The notes under the pieces were generated by a model. That model had not been told where the DNA came from and ran no database searches. It saw only the letters and a program-made list of their open reading frames with translations. DNA of 64,000 bases from Limnoperna fortunei (Eukaryota; Mollusca; Bivalvia; Mytilida; Modiolidae), in NCBI GenBank assembly GCA_944474755.1, contig OX104117.1:80948926-81012925 (forward strand), written 5' to 3'. The translations under genes and the position numbers were made by a program. How positions within the stretch are numbered: the stretch's first letter is position 1; each line of letters begins with the position of its first letter. Below, piece by piece: positions 12,301-23,798 of this stretch.

Positions 12301-14117
12301 TATTGTTATAAGTCCAGCTAGCTATTAAACAAGACAATATTTAAAGCTATTTCATATTTTCACCTCTTCAAAATTAGTTTATTCTAAATTAAAGGTACGT
12401 AAAAATGTTATTAAATACATTCACATTTTGAAAAAAAAGGTTTCTTTGTAAAAACGGTACCGTATTGAAAGCAAAATAAACATTTATAATCCTATAAATA
12501 TTAAATTTGTAAAGGAATAAAATAACTCCATGATCCCGGAGTATCTACAAATTTAAAGAAGAGGTCAGACTACATTCTGTTATAAACTTCGTAATCTAAA
12601 ACTGGAAAGATCGCTGGCATTAATTTTAAATCTTGTCTCTCCAAAACGAACCTTAAATTTCTAGCCTATGAATTAAATAAGAGAATAGGCTTGTGTAAAT
12701 TTCATTAGGTATAAAATCAAGAAACCGTAATTTCAACAACTGAAAGAAAACGCAAGTGAATGGAAAAATTTTGTATAGAGAAGCTTAAAGCACCGTTTTC
12801 TGGAAAAAATAGTCACGTACAAATATTCTAATTAAAATATCATGAATATTAATTAGAATACCCGGTAGTTTCTGGTCATCTTTTTTTTCTTGTAATTACT
12901 GTGGTGTTGTCTGGCAGTTGATTAAAACATCAACTACTTAATCTAGCGAGTTAAATATGGGGTTTCTTAGTAGTATCAAAACTAAAGAATATATCAAATT
13001 GTTGTTTTATTCACATGTAACGTGATTGATTATTTATTTGCTTATAGTCCAGCGAGCAGTATTTTAGGTATATTCAGGGCGAGGGCATGTTTACAAACAG
13101 AAAATCAACGAGAAAAATGAAAAAGAATATGTTCAGTGTAAAAAATTCAGCTTTTCGAAGCGGATACTATGAACCTACTCTTTTTGAAATCCTACAGAAT
13201 TGGTATTTATCGTACAAGGAACGTGGCACTGTTCAAAAACGTTACATGTACCTACTATGGTCCGCTTTCATATTTTCCGTATTATAACCTTACACCGACT
13301 ACACGAAGGATTCCCTAATCCGCTTCCTGGGGACGCGCATGGGAAACTCTGTGGGTCAAGCACTGTAAACCCTTACAGTATGGTCACGGTGATAAAAAAT
13401 GTCAAGTGAGTAGATTCAGCTGATATTTACATGTATTAGTGATTTTTAGTCGTAAATTTATAAATAATTGTCTGTTTTTGATTCAGCAGCACACAAGATT
13501 TAGTCAGTTGATTTAATTTAGTAGATAAGGTTGATGACAGAACTAGGGATATTAAGTTCGCCAATCAGTGTCAGTAAAAATTAGCTGACGTAAGGTATAG
13601 GACCACCTAATACCAGTACTACTATATTCAACAGATCTGTGTACTGTTGCATACATTAGAGTTTGGCCCTTAAAAGAATATATTTGATATTTTTAAAGCT
13701 AAATATTTCAGGAAACATGACGATAAAGTTTCAATTGTTATAAGGACATGCACTATTTTTGGGATGAAATTGAAAGACCTTATGAACTTCCGGTCTAACG
13801 TTCGTTCTTATATGCATTAAAGCTTGGGTGTGGTTTTGACAGAATTCTCTATCAGTGCATATTGTACGGTACGAAATGTTGCATTATTTGAAATGAAGCT
13901 AAATTGTCTAAGAATAGTAAAAATTAAAAATGGCCAAAAACTATGATTGTCTTACCCATTAATGGCTATCTAGTTCTTCCTTACTCGTTTTCCTTATATC
14001 ATTGTGTTCAGTAGAACAATCATGTCACAAGAAATGAAATATTAGCCGATACAATAACACTCAAAATGGCACTGAGTTTTTTGTTACGAAATGCTTACTA
14101 ATCAGTATTCTGGTACC
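9373..14117. other. No gene recognised
   Basis: About 4.7 kb of AT-rich sequence. The open frames here are short, lack splice-supported neighbours and resemble nothing I know. The only structure noted is a 39-bp copy (10,136-10,174) of a piece of the gag-like pseudogene at 7,510-7,548, beginning CCTATTGCTTCTGCC. Confidence 0.5.
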
Positions 14118-14212
14118 CTGACGATGATATCCTCATTAGCCTAAGCGGCCTTCGGTTATATTTGAAGTGAAGCTTGCGTCAATGAAAAATATTGCACCAG
14201 GAGACCAGGTTA
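14118..14212. repeat. Dispersed repeat, copy of 16,712-16,805
   Basis: Shares GATGATATCCTC, then GCGGCCTTCG, then GTGAAGCTTGCGT and GAGACCAG with the stretch just before the palindromic MITE at 16,803. The two copies are diverged. Confidence 0.6.
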
Positions 14213-14468
14213 ACTAATCAGTAGAAGAAACTATAATAAGAATCTATAGCCTTTAAATACATGTACATGCATCATATTTCAGATATATTATATAATATAT
14301 TAGTTTATTACAGTGAAACATAATACATAAATTACATTCAGGTATATATTATTTATATAATATATCTGGTAACTCTATCATATAATACTTCACCAATTAA
14401 ATATAATCACATGTTAGAAAACACAAAAAACACAGTAGGAGGATAGTTTTATCTATACCTACAACATC

Positions 14469-14469
<1 letters not shown>

Positions 14470-14529
<60 letters not shown>
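14470..14529. repeat. (TTGA)n microsatellite
   Basis: About 15 perfect tetranucleotide units. The same unit forms the array at 21,731-21,813. Confidence 0.95.
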
Positions 14530-15471
14530 CGTCAGGCAGAAATATTATTTGTCAAAATCTGACAAATTAGTGATTGATTCAATCTGGGGGATACGAAACC
14601 TTGTATCATTTATATCAGTTGTACAAGAAATTATGCAATGACAGCGAGGAAATATAATATAAAATGTATGAATGTATTACTAAATAAAAAAATACATTAA
14701 TATTATTATGTGAAATGATTTGGAGTACTTCTACTTTAGCGGACCCCCTAAGAAGTACGAGAAACTATTCTAGAGATAGCTGCGGATTCTCAAGACTCAA
14801 ATGTGAGTAACAACATTTTTTACAATGTTTCACTCGCTCCGCGGCTTCTCAAGCCTCAAAAGCCGGTACCGGTGGCTTTCTTGGATGTTAATACACAATA
14901 CTTAAAATGAAATAAAAATGAAAAAAAAAGATTATTTAATCTATAGACACACAATAAATAAAAATTCTGTTTGTATATAAACGTCAAAAAGGATATTAAA
15001 CATGTACGGTTGTTGTTTGTGTATTTTGTGACTTTTTTACTGTGGCTTTTTTCTATCACACCGTGACTTAATTTCCTGTGATCTTTTTCCTGTGAATTTC
15101 TTCCCATTTACCTCTACGATATTGGGGGAAAAATGGCTGGAAGTGACGTATTTCAAAATGTACAGAACATATGTTTAAGCATATCTGGAGCATTAAATGT
15201 TATAAACATGATAATCAAACGTAATATATGCTACTCACCAAAATAAATGTTTTGATCCAAACTGTTTGTACCGACTTGCTTTAATGATAAGAGGCATAAT
15301 AAACAACCTCATATTTCTTGCTTTATTATTCATTCACATTGAAATGTGTCGTGAATGAAATTGTCGCTGAAGTTGTGTTTTATTTCATGTATTAATAATA
15401 TCTTAGCGTAATTAAGTGTCGTCTGCTTTATAAAACATTGATGAGTTTCTATTCCCATGTGAGTTAATTTA

Positions 15472-15680
15472 GACACATCACAACGCGACCACTTACTGTG
15501 TGATTTTTTTTACGACTTGTACCAATTAGTATACATTGATTTCCATTCATTCTAAAGTAATGGGAAAAAAATCCAACTACGAAATACAAAACCGTGGCTA
15601 TGAGAAAACTCACGAACACTGCTAGAAACAAACAACCCACCTCGGGTAAACAATTTGAATGTTCAACATAGAGGCAACAA
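15472..15680 (-). CDS. Possible exon with one membrane segment (weak)
   Basis: The minus-strand frame reads CLYVEHSNCLPEVGC, then LFLAVFVSFLIATVLYFVVG, then FFSHYFRMNGNQCILIGTS. It is followed by a good 5' splice-site word at CACACA|GTAAGTGG. The hydrophobic stretch is long enough for one transmembrane helix. There is no in-frame ATG at the left of the frame, no clear neighbouring exon and no recognised homology, so this may be chance. Confidence 0.15.
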
Positions 15681-15748
15681 TTGTATAATGTCTCGTTTAA
15701 CAATCATTAATATACAACTATGGCTTTCTTAAGAGGTAAACATCCCGA

Positions 15749-15811
15749 ATTGTCAACTTGCGTGGTTTGTCTCTCTCGAATGAACACATACAAAGCAAGT
15801 TGACAATTCTG
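15749..15811. repeat. Hairpin-forming inverted repeat
   Basis: GAATTGTCAACTTGC and its exact inverse GCAAGTTGACAATTC are separated by about 33 bp. No gene or terminator context explains it; a small MITE remnant is possible. Confidence 0.6.
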
Positions 15812-16065
15812 AGTGCCCACCGATAAAGGAGGTCACAACTGTTTTATTAAAACGAGCAAATCAACATACACCAACTTTATAAACCAAACATGCTTTTTAA
15901 TGGCGTTTTTTCTAATAATAATGTGTTTTCAAAACTATTATTGCAAATTCAAATGAAACAACAGTTTTCGGTTGTCGAGTACGTGAGTTAATGAATTAGG
16001 ATTGTCGAGGGTCGAGGAATAGTATATTGTCACACAGTTTCCAGTTATTCTGGTACCTTGACGTA

Positions 16066-16329
16066 CAGGGCGGATACAGGATTTTCGAAAGGGGGGCGTA
16101 AAAAGGGAATATCGGAAAAGGAAGGGCACGAACAAGGTTTTTATAGTGTTCAGTAACCTTTATTTGGTACAGTATATACAACAGAGATATCATAATAAAC
16201 GAATTAGTACCGTTAAAGCATTAATTTATGGCGAGGACGAGCGGGGATTTGCCTCCCTGTTCTCTTTTTTCCTTTCCTTTTTTTAAAGAGGGGCGTACGC
16301 CCCTACGCCCCCCTCTGGATCCGCCACTG
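16066..16329. mobile_element. GC-rich MITE with 5-bp target duplication
   Basis: Starts CAGGGCGGATACAGG and ends CTGGATCCGCCACTG. ACGTA flanks it directly at 16,061-16,065 and 16,330-16,334. The 264-bp body has a G-run near the left and C-runs near the right. Same family as 4,491, 33,560 and 46,511. Confidence 0.75.
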
Positions 16330-16711
16330 ACGTAGTCTCGATGCGTCTGGAATCACGTTATTGTAATTTCGCTATCAATAGGTGGAGACAAAACAATCAT
16401 TCTATTTTTAGGGCCCTATTTTTAGACCAGGAAAACCATTAAAACATGCATATTCTTATAAAATGACCTCACAGTAAGATTCTCTTTTGATTGTGCATAA
16501 CAATGATCTTTGTTTTATTAATTGATTAAGTAATATTTTATTTAAAAAAATAATTTTAATACAATGTTTTATACACTTCTTGAAAAGAACGGAAGTAACT
16601 TTTTAGACAATCAAAATACCATTCAATCCAATCAGCCAATGTTTGGGCGTAATGATAACAGGTTCAATATAGAGACGAATCCAGACGCACCAATCCAATT
16701 AAAGCCTCTGG

Positions 16712-17590
16712 ATGATCGATGATATCCTCTAGCTTAAGGGGCCTTCGCATTATTTGAAAGTGAAGCTTGCGTAAATGAACAATATTGCACTTTGAGACCA
16801 GGGTGTCGTTTCATAAAGCGATCGCTAATTAACGTGCTCGTTATCCCAAGTAATTTAAATGGCATAACGCGCACGTTAAGCTAACGATCGCTTTATGAAA
16901 CAGCACCCAGGTTATGTATTGCCGTTTCCGGTTTCGAGGTTGTCACCCTATGCTAGCAAATTTCCGGCTATCCCATTTATAAAAGTCACGTGATATTATT
17001 CTGTGTCAATCAGTAAGTGTTTTTTAAATGAGGTTTAATAATATAATTCATGAAATGCTAAACAATTCACTGGGCAATATGTGTTATGGTCGTTTGTCGC
17101 AAATTTTGATGTATGCTGATTGATAATGCTTGTCACATCATACTGACCCCGATACAAAAAAGCACGTTAGTTAATTACCGGGCATGCGTAACTAATCCAG
17201 TAGAAATCACTCTGAAAAACAATAGCACTTTTGTAACAATTATTTTTACAGATTGTTTTTTTAATTATGTTTCATAAAGCGATCGCTAATTAACGTGCTC
17301 GTTATCCCAAGTAATTTAAATGGCATAACGCGCACGTTAAGCTAACGATCGCTTTATGAAACAGCACCCAGGTTATGTATTGCCGTTTCCGGTTTCGAGG
17401 TTGTCACCCTATGCTAGCAAATTTCCGGCTATCCCATTTATAAAAGTCACGTGATATTATTCTGTGTCAATCAGTAAGTGTTTTTTTAAATGAGGTTTAA
17501 CTGATGATGCGTAACTAATCCAGTAGAAATCACTCTGAAAAACAATAGCACTTTTGTAACAGTTATTTTTACAGATTGTTTTTTTTAATT
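16712..17590. repeat. Local duplication carrying palindromic MITEs
   Basis: The block from about 16,809 to 17,036 recurs almost exactly at 17,272-17,502. It includes the words GGTTATGTATTGCCGTTTCC and AAAAGTCACGTGATATTATT. A second shared block, 17,186-17,265 and 17,510-17,590, contains AATCCAGTAGAAATCACTCT. Each copy starts with a palindrome of about 100 bp. The second copy lacks the outermost left bases of the palindrome and about 130 bp of the spacer. The flank at 16,712-16,805 is a diverged copy of 14,118-14,212. Confidence 0.85.
16803..16911. mobile_element. Palindromic MITE
   Basis: A near-perfect inverted repeat. The left arm reads GGGTGTCGTTTCATAAAGCG and the right arm CGCTTTATGAAACAGCACCC, each continuing through ATCG and an ACGTGC/GCACGT word. 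The centre is an AT-rich loop. The copy at 17,272-17,371 is the same without the outer left bases. Confidence 0.7.
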
Positions 17591-17964
17591 ATGTTCATGA
17601 ATTTCACAAATGTGCATAATGTGGACTATAAAATACCAATAAATAATGCATACGGCAATAATTTTTTTTGGTATTGGTGATATCTCTTACACTGCCTATT
17701 ATATAACTCGCATTAATATCTTTCATTTTGATTTGCTAAAGCCGTATACACCTGTCTATGCATACGTCTACATCCGTGTGAATATGGAATATTTTCATCC
17801 CGTATAACGAACTTAAACCATAAACATCACGAAGGCCTCGATTGATTACGCTTCTATTGCAATTTTTGCGCACATCGTGAAATTTATAAAACGAACACGT
17901 TTCAATCATGTCAATAGATTCATACTTATTTTGTGTTTTTGAAATCTCAAAAATTATAACTAAG

Positions 17965-18055
17965 TATTGTTTGTGTGTTGTTTAACGCCACTTACAGCAA
18001 TTTTTCCGCTATATCATGATGTCCAATTTTTACTGGTGGTCAGGAGTATAATTAT
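17965..18055 (-). mobile_element. SINE fragment
   Basis: On the minus strand the 3' part of the SINE seen at 9,150 is recognisable by GTGGCGTTAAACAACACACA and the preceding ATATAGCGGAAAAATTGCTG. The head is missing. Confidence 0.6.
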
Positions 18056-18173
18056 GAAAAAAGCTACTTAAATATCACTGTTAGAAAGGAAGGGTTGTCT
18101 CTAGCTCACAAACCGTCAGTCATAGTAACAAATCCGTATTATACCGTCTACTAACCTGTGTCAACCCACGACC

Positions 18174-18445
18174 TTAGATAATCTTGGAGCCATAACAAAA
18201 GATTTCCTTGAATTCAATAAGCCTTTAATTTTGAAATTAAACCTGTATGCCAAAGACGATCAAATGCCTTTGATATGTCACAAACGACAATACATGTCAT
18301 TTCCCCATTTTCTAAAGATAAACATATTTTATGATATGGTTCGATCAACTGATGATAAGTTGAATGTCCAAGTACAAAACCAGACTGAAATTTGTACAAT
18401 AATTTTTTGTCAGAAATGTGGTTGTATATATGTTTAAATATAACG
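18174..18445 (-). pseudogene. LINE reverse transcriptase, inverted segment with motif A
   Basis: The minus strand reads LLYKFQSGFVLGHSTYHQLI and, further on, VVCDISKAFDRLWHTGLISK, the catalytic motif A with its aspartate. It then reads an in-frame stop and GNLLLWLQDYL up to the target duplication. In an intact element the plus-strand part beginning near 18,465 (SSIVNLKSGVSQGSVLG) would follow directly, so the gene has been cut and flipped here. Confidence 0.85.
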
Positions 18446-18449
18446 TAAG

Positions 18450-19843
18450 CAAGTATTGCTAAAAAATTCGAGATCTTCAATTGTTAATTTGAAATCTGGT
18501 GTATCACAGGGGTCAGTATTAGGCTCCTTACTGTTTTTATTGTTTATAAATGATATTGCAAATGAAATAAGCTATTTAGTTAGACTTTTTGCAGACGATA
18601 GTTCTTTAATGTATTCATCTGCAAGCGTTGCGGAAATAGAGAGGAATATTAATAGAGATCTAGAACTGCTTAACGAATGGGCTAAATTGTGATTAGTAGA
18701 TTTTAATCCCCAAAAAAAACGGAATATATGTGTTTTTTCTTTTAGAAATCACGAACCCCTGAACCTCACATTCAATGGTGAAAATATTGAATTAGTTGAA
18801 AATCATAAACATTTAGGAATAACTCTATCTCAAAATTGTAAATGGTCTACTCATATTGATAATATTTGTAAAACTGCTTCTAAACAAATATTTGTTCTGC
18901 GAAAACTAAAGTATCTACTGTGCAGAAACAACCTGAACATTATTCTAGGCATATTGTTCCTCTACTGGAATATGCATGCGAATTATGGGACGGTTGCTCT
19001 GTCACTGACAGGAAAAAAATGGACGTTTACAATTAGAAGCTGCTAGAATTGTAACAGGACTTTTCCAATAATGAATCGTTAATGTTCGAAACAGGTTGGT
19101 CTTCTTTAATCAATAGACGTTATATAAGAAAACTAAATCTTATGTATAAAATCCGCAATGGTAATGCTCCCGAATAATTAAGAGATATTTTAAATGACTA
19201 CTCTGATGTTGGACGTTATAATTTAAGAAATCGACTAGATTACAGAACACCATTGTGTCGACTTGAGACCTTTTCAAAATCTTTTTTTCCTACAACAGTT
19301 AGATTGTGGAACTCTCTTCCTTCAGATCAAAGAGAATTACCAACTTTTATGAGCTTTAAAATGTCACTGAAAAAAGAAAACTATATTGTCCCATCATATT
19401 TTCTAATAGGAAGCAGAAATTTAAATATTCATACTAGATTACTTCACCGTTGCAGTTCCCAAAAGGCCGATTATAGAGTAAACCTAATCAACGACCCAAG
19501 CTGTGCTTGTGGTTGTCCCTTAGAAGACTCCATACATTATTTTCTAGAATGTCCACTTTACGATAACATTAGAAATCAATTTTTACATCCGTTGATGCGA
19601 ATTACTAATCTCTCTATTGAAATTGTCCTATTTGGTTCTGATAGCCTTAGTAACGAAGTGAACACTATAATTTTTAGACATGTACACAGTTACATTCACC
19701 ATTGTAAAAGATTTTCTGCATATAGCTCGACCCCCCTACCACTTATTTTTATGGTTGACTTTCTTGCATTGTTTATAATGTATTGCTTTGAATATTTTGT
19801 TATGTGTCATGTATTTTTTCTGTATGTACTTAAAATTGTGTAG
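18450..19843 (+). pseudogene. LINE reverse transcriptase, motifs B and C to C-terminus
   Basis: SGVSQGSVLGSLLFLLFIND is motif B. LVRLFADDSSLMYSS is motif C with the catalytic aspartate pair. HKHLGITLSQNCKWSTHIDN is the thumb, and the frame from 19,253 ends with a C-terminal zinc-knuckle-like CGCPLEDSIHYFLECP. Stops and frameshifts after 18,692, near 19,020 and near 19,180 break it. It is related to the LINE at 7,651 and belongs to the same group of families. Confidence 0.85.
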
Positions 19844-20058
19844 TAATTTCCTTGCTGTCATCTTGTGAATTATTTTATAAGATTATTGAACGGAGAGAAC
19901 TTCATAAGTTGTAATAACTTGTGTTCAATCCTTTTGGTTATTTTTGACAATAAATATGTTTAAACTAAACTAACCCACGACCAAATACAATCGAGAAATA
20001 TATTTCAGGGCCGTATATTGTATGTTTACAGGGAGGCAGCTAGATTTAAAAAAACCAG

Positions 20059-20955
20059 AGGCTCTTAAGAGCCTTTATCACTCACCTTATTTTATAGGCA
20101 ATGAAGATGGCATTTCCCTAGCTGATGTTAAACTAAGTCCTGTAGTTTTCAATAACTTTTAAAGATGACCATCCAAACAATATTGCTATAAAATTGTATT
20201 TCCATTGGTTAACCGGTTTTAGAGAAGAATTTTTTTTTCAATTTGCGTTTAGGGTCCTACGTTAAACTAAGTCCTGCTGTGGAAGCCATTTTGAATTTCC
20301 AATTGGCAATAAAAACATAAACTTTAAATAAGATCACTCAAACAATATTGTCGGTAAGTTTTGTTTCCATTGGTTAATCGGTTTCAGAGATTAGCCTTTT
20401 AATTTTTTTTCCATATGGTCCAATGTTAATCTATGTGATGCTGTGGTGGCCATTTTGATTTTCCTATTGTCATAAAAAAAACCATAAACTTCAAAGAGGA
20501 CTATCCAAACAATATTGCAGGTAAGTTTTGTTTAAATTGGTTAACCGGTTTTAGAGAAGAAGCCTTTTAACACTGTTTCCCATAGGGTCCTATGTTAAAA
20601 TAAGTCCTGCCGTGGAGCCATTTTGATTTACCTTATATTGGAATAAAAAACCATAAACGTTTTAGAGGACCATCCAAACAATATTGGTAGTAAGTTTTGT
20701 TTCCATTGGTTAATCGGTTTCAGAGAAGAAGCCTTTTAAAACTTTTTTCCCATAGTGTCCTATGTTAAAATAAGTCTTGCGGTGGCAGTCATATGAGTTT
20801 TCCAATCCAAATAAAAGAACACAAACTTTGTAAAGGTACATGCAATGAACATAATGGCCAAGTTTGGTTTCAATTGGCAAAGTGGTTTCTGAGAAAAATG
20901 TAAACATTTACAGACGCCGCCGCCGCCTCCGGTCAAGTGAGCTAAAAAGGGGCGC
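20059..20955. repeat. Element with about six diverged tandem units
   Basis: Opens with the perfect palindrome AGGCTCTTAAGAGCCT. Diverged units of roughly 150 bp follow, each with words like CCATTTTGATTT, CCAAACAATATTG, TAAGTTTTGTTTCCATTGGT and GGTTTCAGAGAAGAAGCC. It closes with GGTCAAGTGAGCTAAAAA. The opening CACTCACCTT and the closing AAGTGAGCT look like a subterminal inverted pair. I associate these end words with an abundant bivalve repeat; it has no protein of its own. Confidence 0.7.
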
Positions 20956-21730
20956 TTCATATTAAGCAAAACAAGCAACTTAATTCAGTACAATAACCTA
21001 ACTTTTCAGCTTTCATAAAATGAAATAGTCACGTGTCCGAAAGTTGACCGAAAAGGGGTTTTTGTCAAAGTGCCTTAAAATGTGTTATTTTGTGTTGAAT
21101 TAATCTTCCGGTCTTAGGCGGGGTATATAATGCCAAACTTACGGCTTATGATTTATATTTTAATACCTGGAGGGTATAATGTCATATTTACATTCCATTA
21201 TCAAAATGTTAACACCGCGGGATAACGTATTGTACATAAATACGTCATAAACAGTGATTACAATAGTTGAGATTGAAAACAATTAGCGTTCAATCACAAA
21301 TCATTCATCAAATCCGTCACTTATTCGTTAAAAATCGGTGGGATCAATCCAATTATCCGTCAAGATGTTCACAATCCGTCCATTCGTCAATTAACGAATA
21401 TGGAAGGATCGGACAGTTTGATTGAACTGATTACTGCCATCCACTTCCGGCCACTGAAACTGACCGCATGAGAAAGTTTGTTACCCTCACTTTTCCTTCG
21501 ACAGCATCTTACATTTCTGATTTCTTTAAAGAACTAATCATCTTGTTTAGAAGTATTATATATGAGATTTTCCCCCAAGGGGATCTTGACACCATCTGTC
21601 CTTGAGCGTATCCAACTGTCTCCGCCAAATAGACCAATTGATAGATGAATAAATAATTGAAATTTAAAATTGCGATTCACTCGCAAACAATATTAGAAGT
21701 ACAGTAATGTCAACATTTATTTCCAATGTC
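20956..21730. other. No gene recognised
   Basis: AT-rich sequence with no supported gene. Scattered short words around ATCCGTC/AATCCGTCC recur between 21,300 and 21,400 without forming a clear array. Confidence 0.45.
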
Positions 21731-21748
21731 TGATTGATTGATTGATTG

Positions 21749-21813
<65 letters not shown>
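21731..21813. repeat. (TTGA)n microsatellite
   Basis: About 20 tetranucleotide units with one deletion near the left end. Confidence 0.95.
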
Positions 21814-21814
<1 letters not shown>

Positions 21815-21894
21815 TACAAAAAAAGAACGCATACTTTTTAGTGGGTTTTCACATATTTTGATAAGCGACATTCAAATCAAAACTTCACAACTGC

Positions 21895-22115
21895 ATTTTT
21901 GTAACCTGTGTGACCACCTCCAGAAGCAACCAGTGTTCTGCGTCTTATTGGCATACACTCTATCAAAACACAAATATTGTGAGGTATTCCTTGCCATTCT
22001 TCTTGCAACGTCTGTCAAAGTTGATCCAGGGTCGGCGGCGGTGGTTGGCGCTGACGCATGCGTTTGACAAGTCCCACAGATGCTCGATTAAAATCCGGCA
22101 ATTTTGAAAGCCATG
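21895..22115 (-). pseudogene. Tc1/mariner transposase, C-terminal fragment
   Basis: Minus-strand frames read LPDFN and, one frame over, IEHLWDLSNA. Together they are the Tc1-family signature carrying the last catalytic acidic residue. The continuation reads RQRQPPPPTLDQL, stop, QTLQEEWQGIPHN and further on RRRTLVASGGGHTGYKN, the usual C-terminal end. One frameshift and at least one stop kill it. It is a different copy from the relic at 1-460. Confidence 0.75.
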
Positions 22116-22184
22116 GCAACACAATAATGTTATTTTGCTCAAAAATTAAAAATTATCTGTCGGGAGGGTGCAACGGGTAATTCT

Positions 22185-23043
22185 TAGTGCATGGTGGTAT
22201 CTCTGAGTGGACAGCTATCAAAGATAAAGTTCGTCAGGGGTATATCTTATTTCCCTTGTTATTTGTATCGCTTATTAATGACATTGTAGACGATATAGAT
22301 ACATGTAATAAGCAGATGATACAAGTTTATATATTATAGTAGACTCACCCGATGTTGCTGCTGATATGCTAAAACGTGATCTCGAAAAAATTCATAGCTG
22401 GTCAGAGAAATGATTAGTTAAAAAATTATAGTTAAATTCAATCCGAAGAAAACCGAATCAATAACCGTATCTCGTTAATCAGTAAAACATCCGCCTCCGT
22501 CTATAAATATGGACAACCATATTATTCAAGAAGTTTCCAGTCATAAGCACTAAACTCTATACTTTTCTAACAATTCCACATAGCATGAAGACATTAAGTA
22601 TTTTAAATAAATCTTATAAAAGAGTTACTTTTTTTACGAAAGGTGTGTGTGTTTATCGTGGAAAGGTATGTCCTTGAGAAAATGTACTTCTAGTACATAC
22701 GTCATATGGCATAATCCTACCCAATACTTAATCAATCGAACAAAGAGTGTTCAAAGATAAGATATTGCGTTTCTTCACGAGAGGGAAAAACTATACACCT
22801 ATCAAAAAACTTTATCAAGAAATAGGAGGGAAACACTTTCGACAAGCAAGGGGAAATACAGGCTTATGATATGATATAAGATAATTAACAAAGAGGCACA
22901 TCACATGCTATGTCAACTATCAAATTTCTGAAATGTAAAAGGAGACGGAATAATAAAACAACTTATTTCTGAATCCTCTTATAACGTATTGCTTGTATAT
23001 GTTGTATTTAAATGTGAATATATATGAATAAATATGTTTAAAC
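22185..23043 (+). pseudogene. LINE fragment, heavily decayed
   Basis: IKDKVRQGYILFPLLFVSLI followed by NDIVDDID is a decayed motif B of a non-LTR reverse transcriptase. Further on RDLEKIHSWSEK matches the usual segment after motif C. The 3' end carries GAATAAATATGTTTAAACTA, the same tail as the LINE ending at 19,971. Many stops are present. Confidence 0.65.
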
Positions 23044-23794
23044 TAAATTATTGAAATTATTATGTAACCGTTAAAAACAGACCGATGGAGATGAAACGTA
23101 TTGTTCTAATTGTTGAAGGCTACCAAGTTAATGACGGATTCATGTTTTTGAACGGTATTCGTCAAGGACAAAGTCGACTCTCCTCAATCAGTTAATCGGT
23201 CATCAAACCGTCATCCATTAATTAGTCAAGACGTTGCGTTAATGGGTGCAAGTACTATGTATCGGCGACATCCATGTGTAAACATACAATCGTGTAAAAT
23301 TATAATACATGCGCATGTTTCATGTGAAAAGCTCTTACATCGTCAATATCAGGGTCCCTACTGTTGATTAACATAATTTTGAGACATTAAGCGCTTTATA
23401 TATTTCAATTTGTTTCATCACTTGTCCGGATTTTTATTTCGCGAGTTTTTTTCAACGTTTAAGTAGAAAATTTAATGATAAATCCACATAGATTTGTGTA
23501 CACGTTTCCTTTTGCGTAAATTCAGAAAAATGCATCATGCGCGAAAAAATTTCGCTTGAAGTATACCGATTGTAAATATCTCGACTTCGTGTTGATATTC
23601 TGTCTGTCTCTAAAATACCAGAACTTGTCCTGGTTAGATTTGCATTTAATGTTTAATGGAGAAACACAATCAAATCACAATTAATACAAATAGAGAAGAT
23701 GTCTCTTCCCTATTACTGTGTCCACTTTTTATTGGGATATTAGTAAATATGTACCAGTAACAGGTTACCAGATTGTCTATCAGTAGCAGGTTAC
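23044..23794. other. No gene recognised
   Basis: AT-rich sequence. The word GTACCAGTAACAGGTTACCA at about 23,750 recurs at 35,352. Otherwise I see nothing. Confidence 0.45.
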
Positions 23795-23798
23795 TAGA

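Larger units (their letters stand above)
14530..16060. other. No confirmed gene; hairpin and one weak exon candidate
   Basis: AT-rich sequence with a 15-bp perfect inverted repeat (15,749-15,811) and a possible membrane-segment exon on the minus strand (15,472-15,680), both listed separately. Nothing else is supported. Confidence 0.45.
18174..19971 (+). mobile_element. LINE with inverted 5' end and 11-bp target duplication
   Basis: AACCCACGACC flanks the insertion at 18,163-18,173 and 19,972-19,982. The 3' part (about 18,450-19,971) is on the plus strand and ends in AATAAATATGTTTAAACT. The 5' part (18,174 to about 18,445) holds the preceding stretch of the same reverse transcriptase but on the minus strand. 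This is the structure expected from twin priming during target-primed reverse transcription. Confidence 0.9.

Noticed and set aside
18231..18437. Plus-strand frame over the inverted LINE part
   Set aside because: The minus strand carries reverse transcriptase motif A; the plus frame is a shadow.
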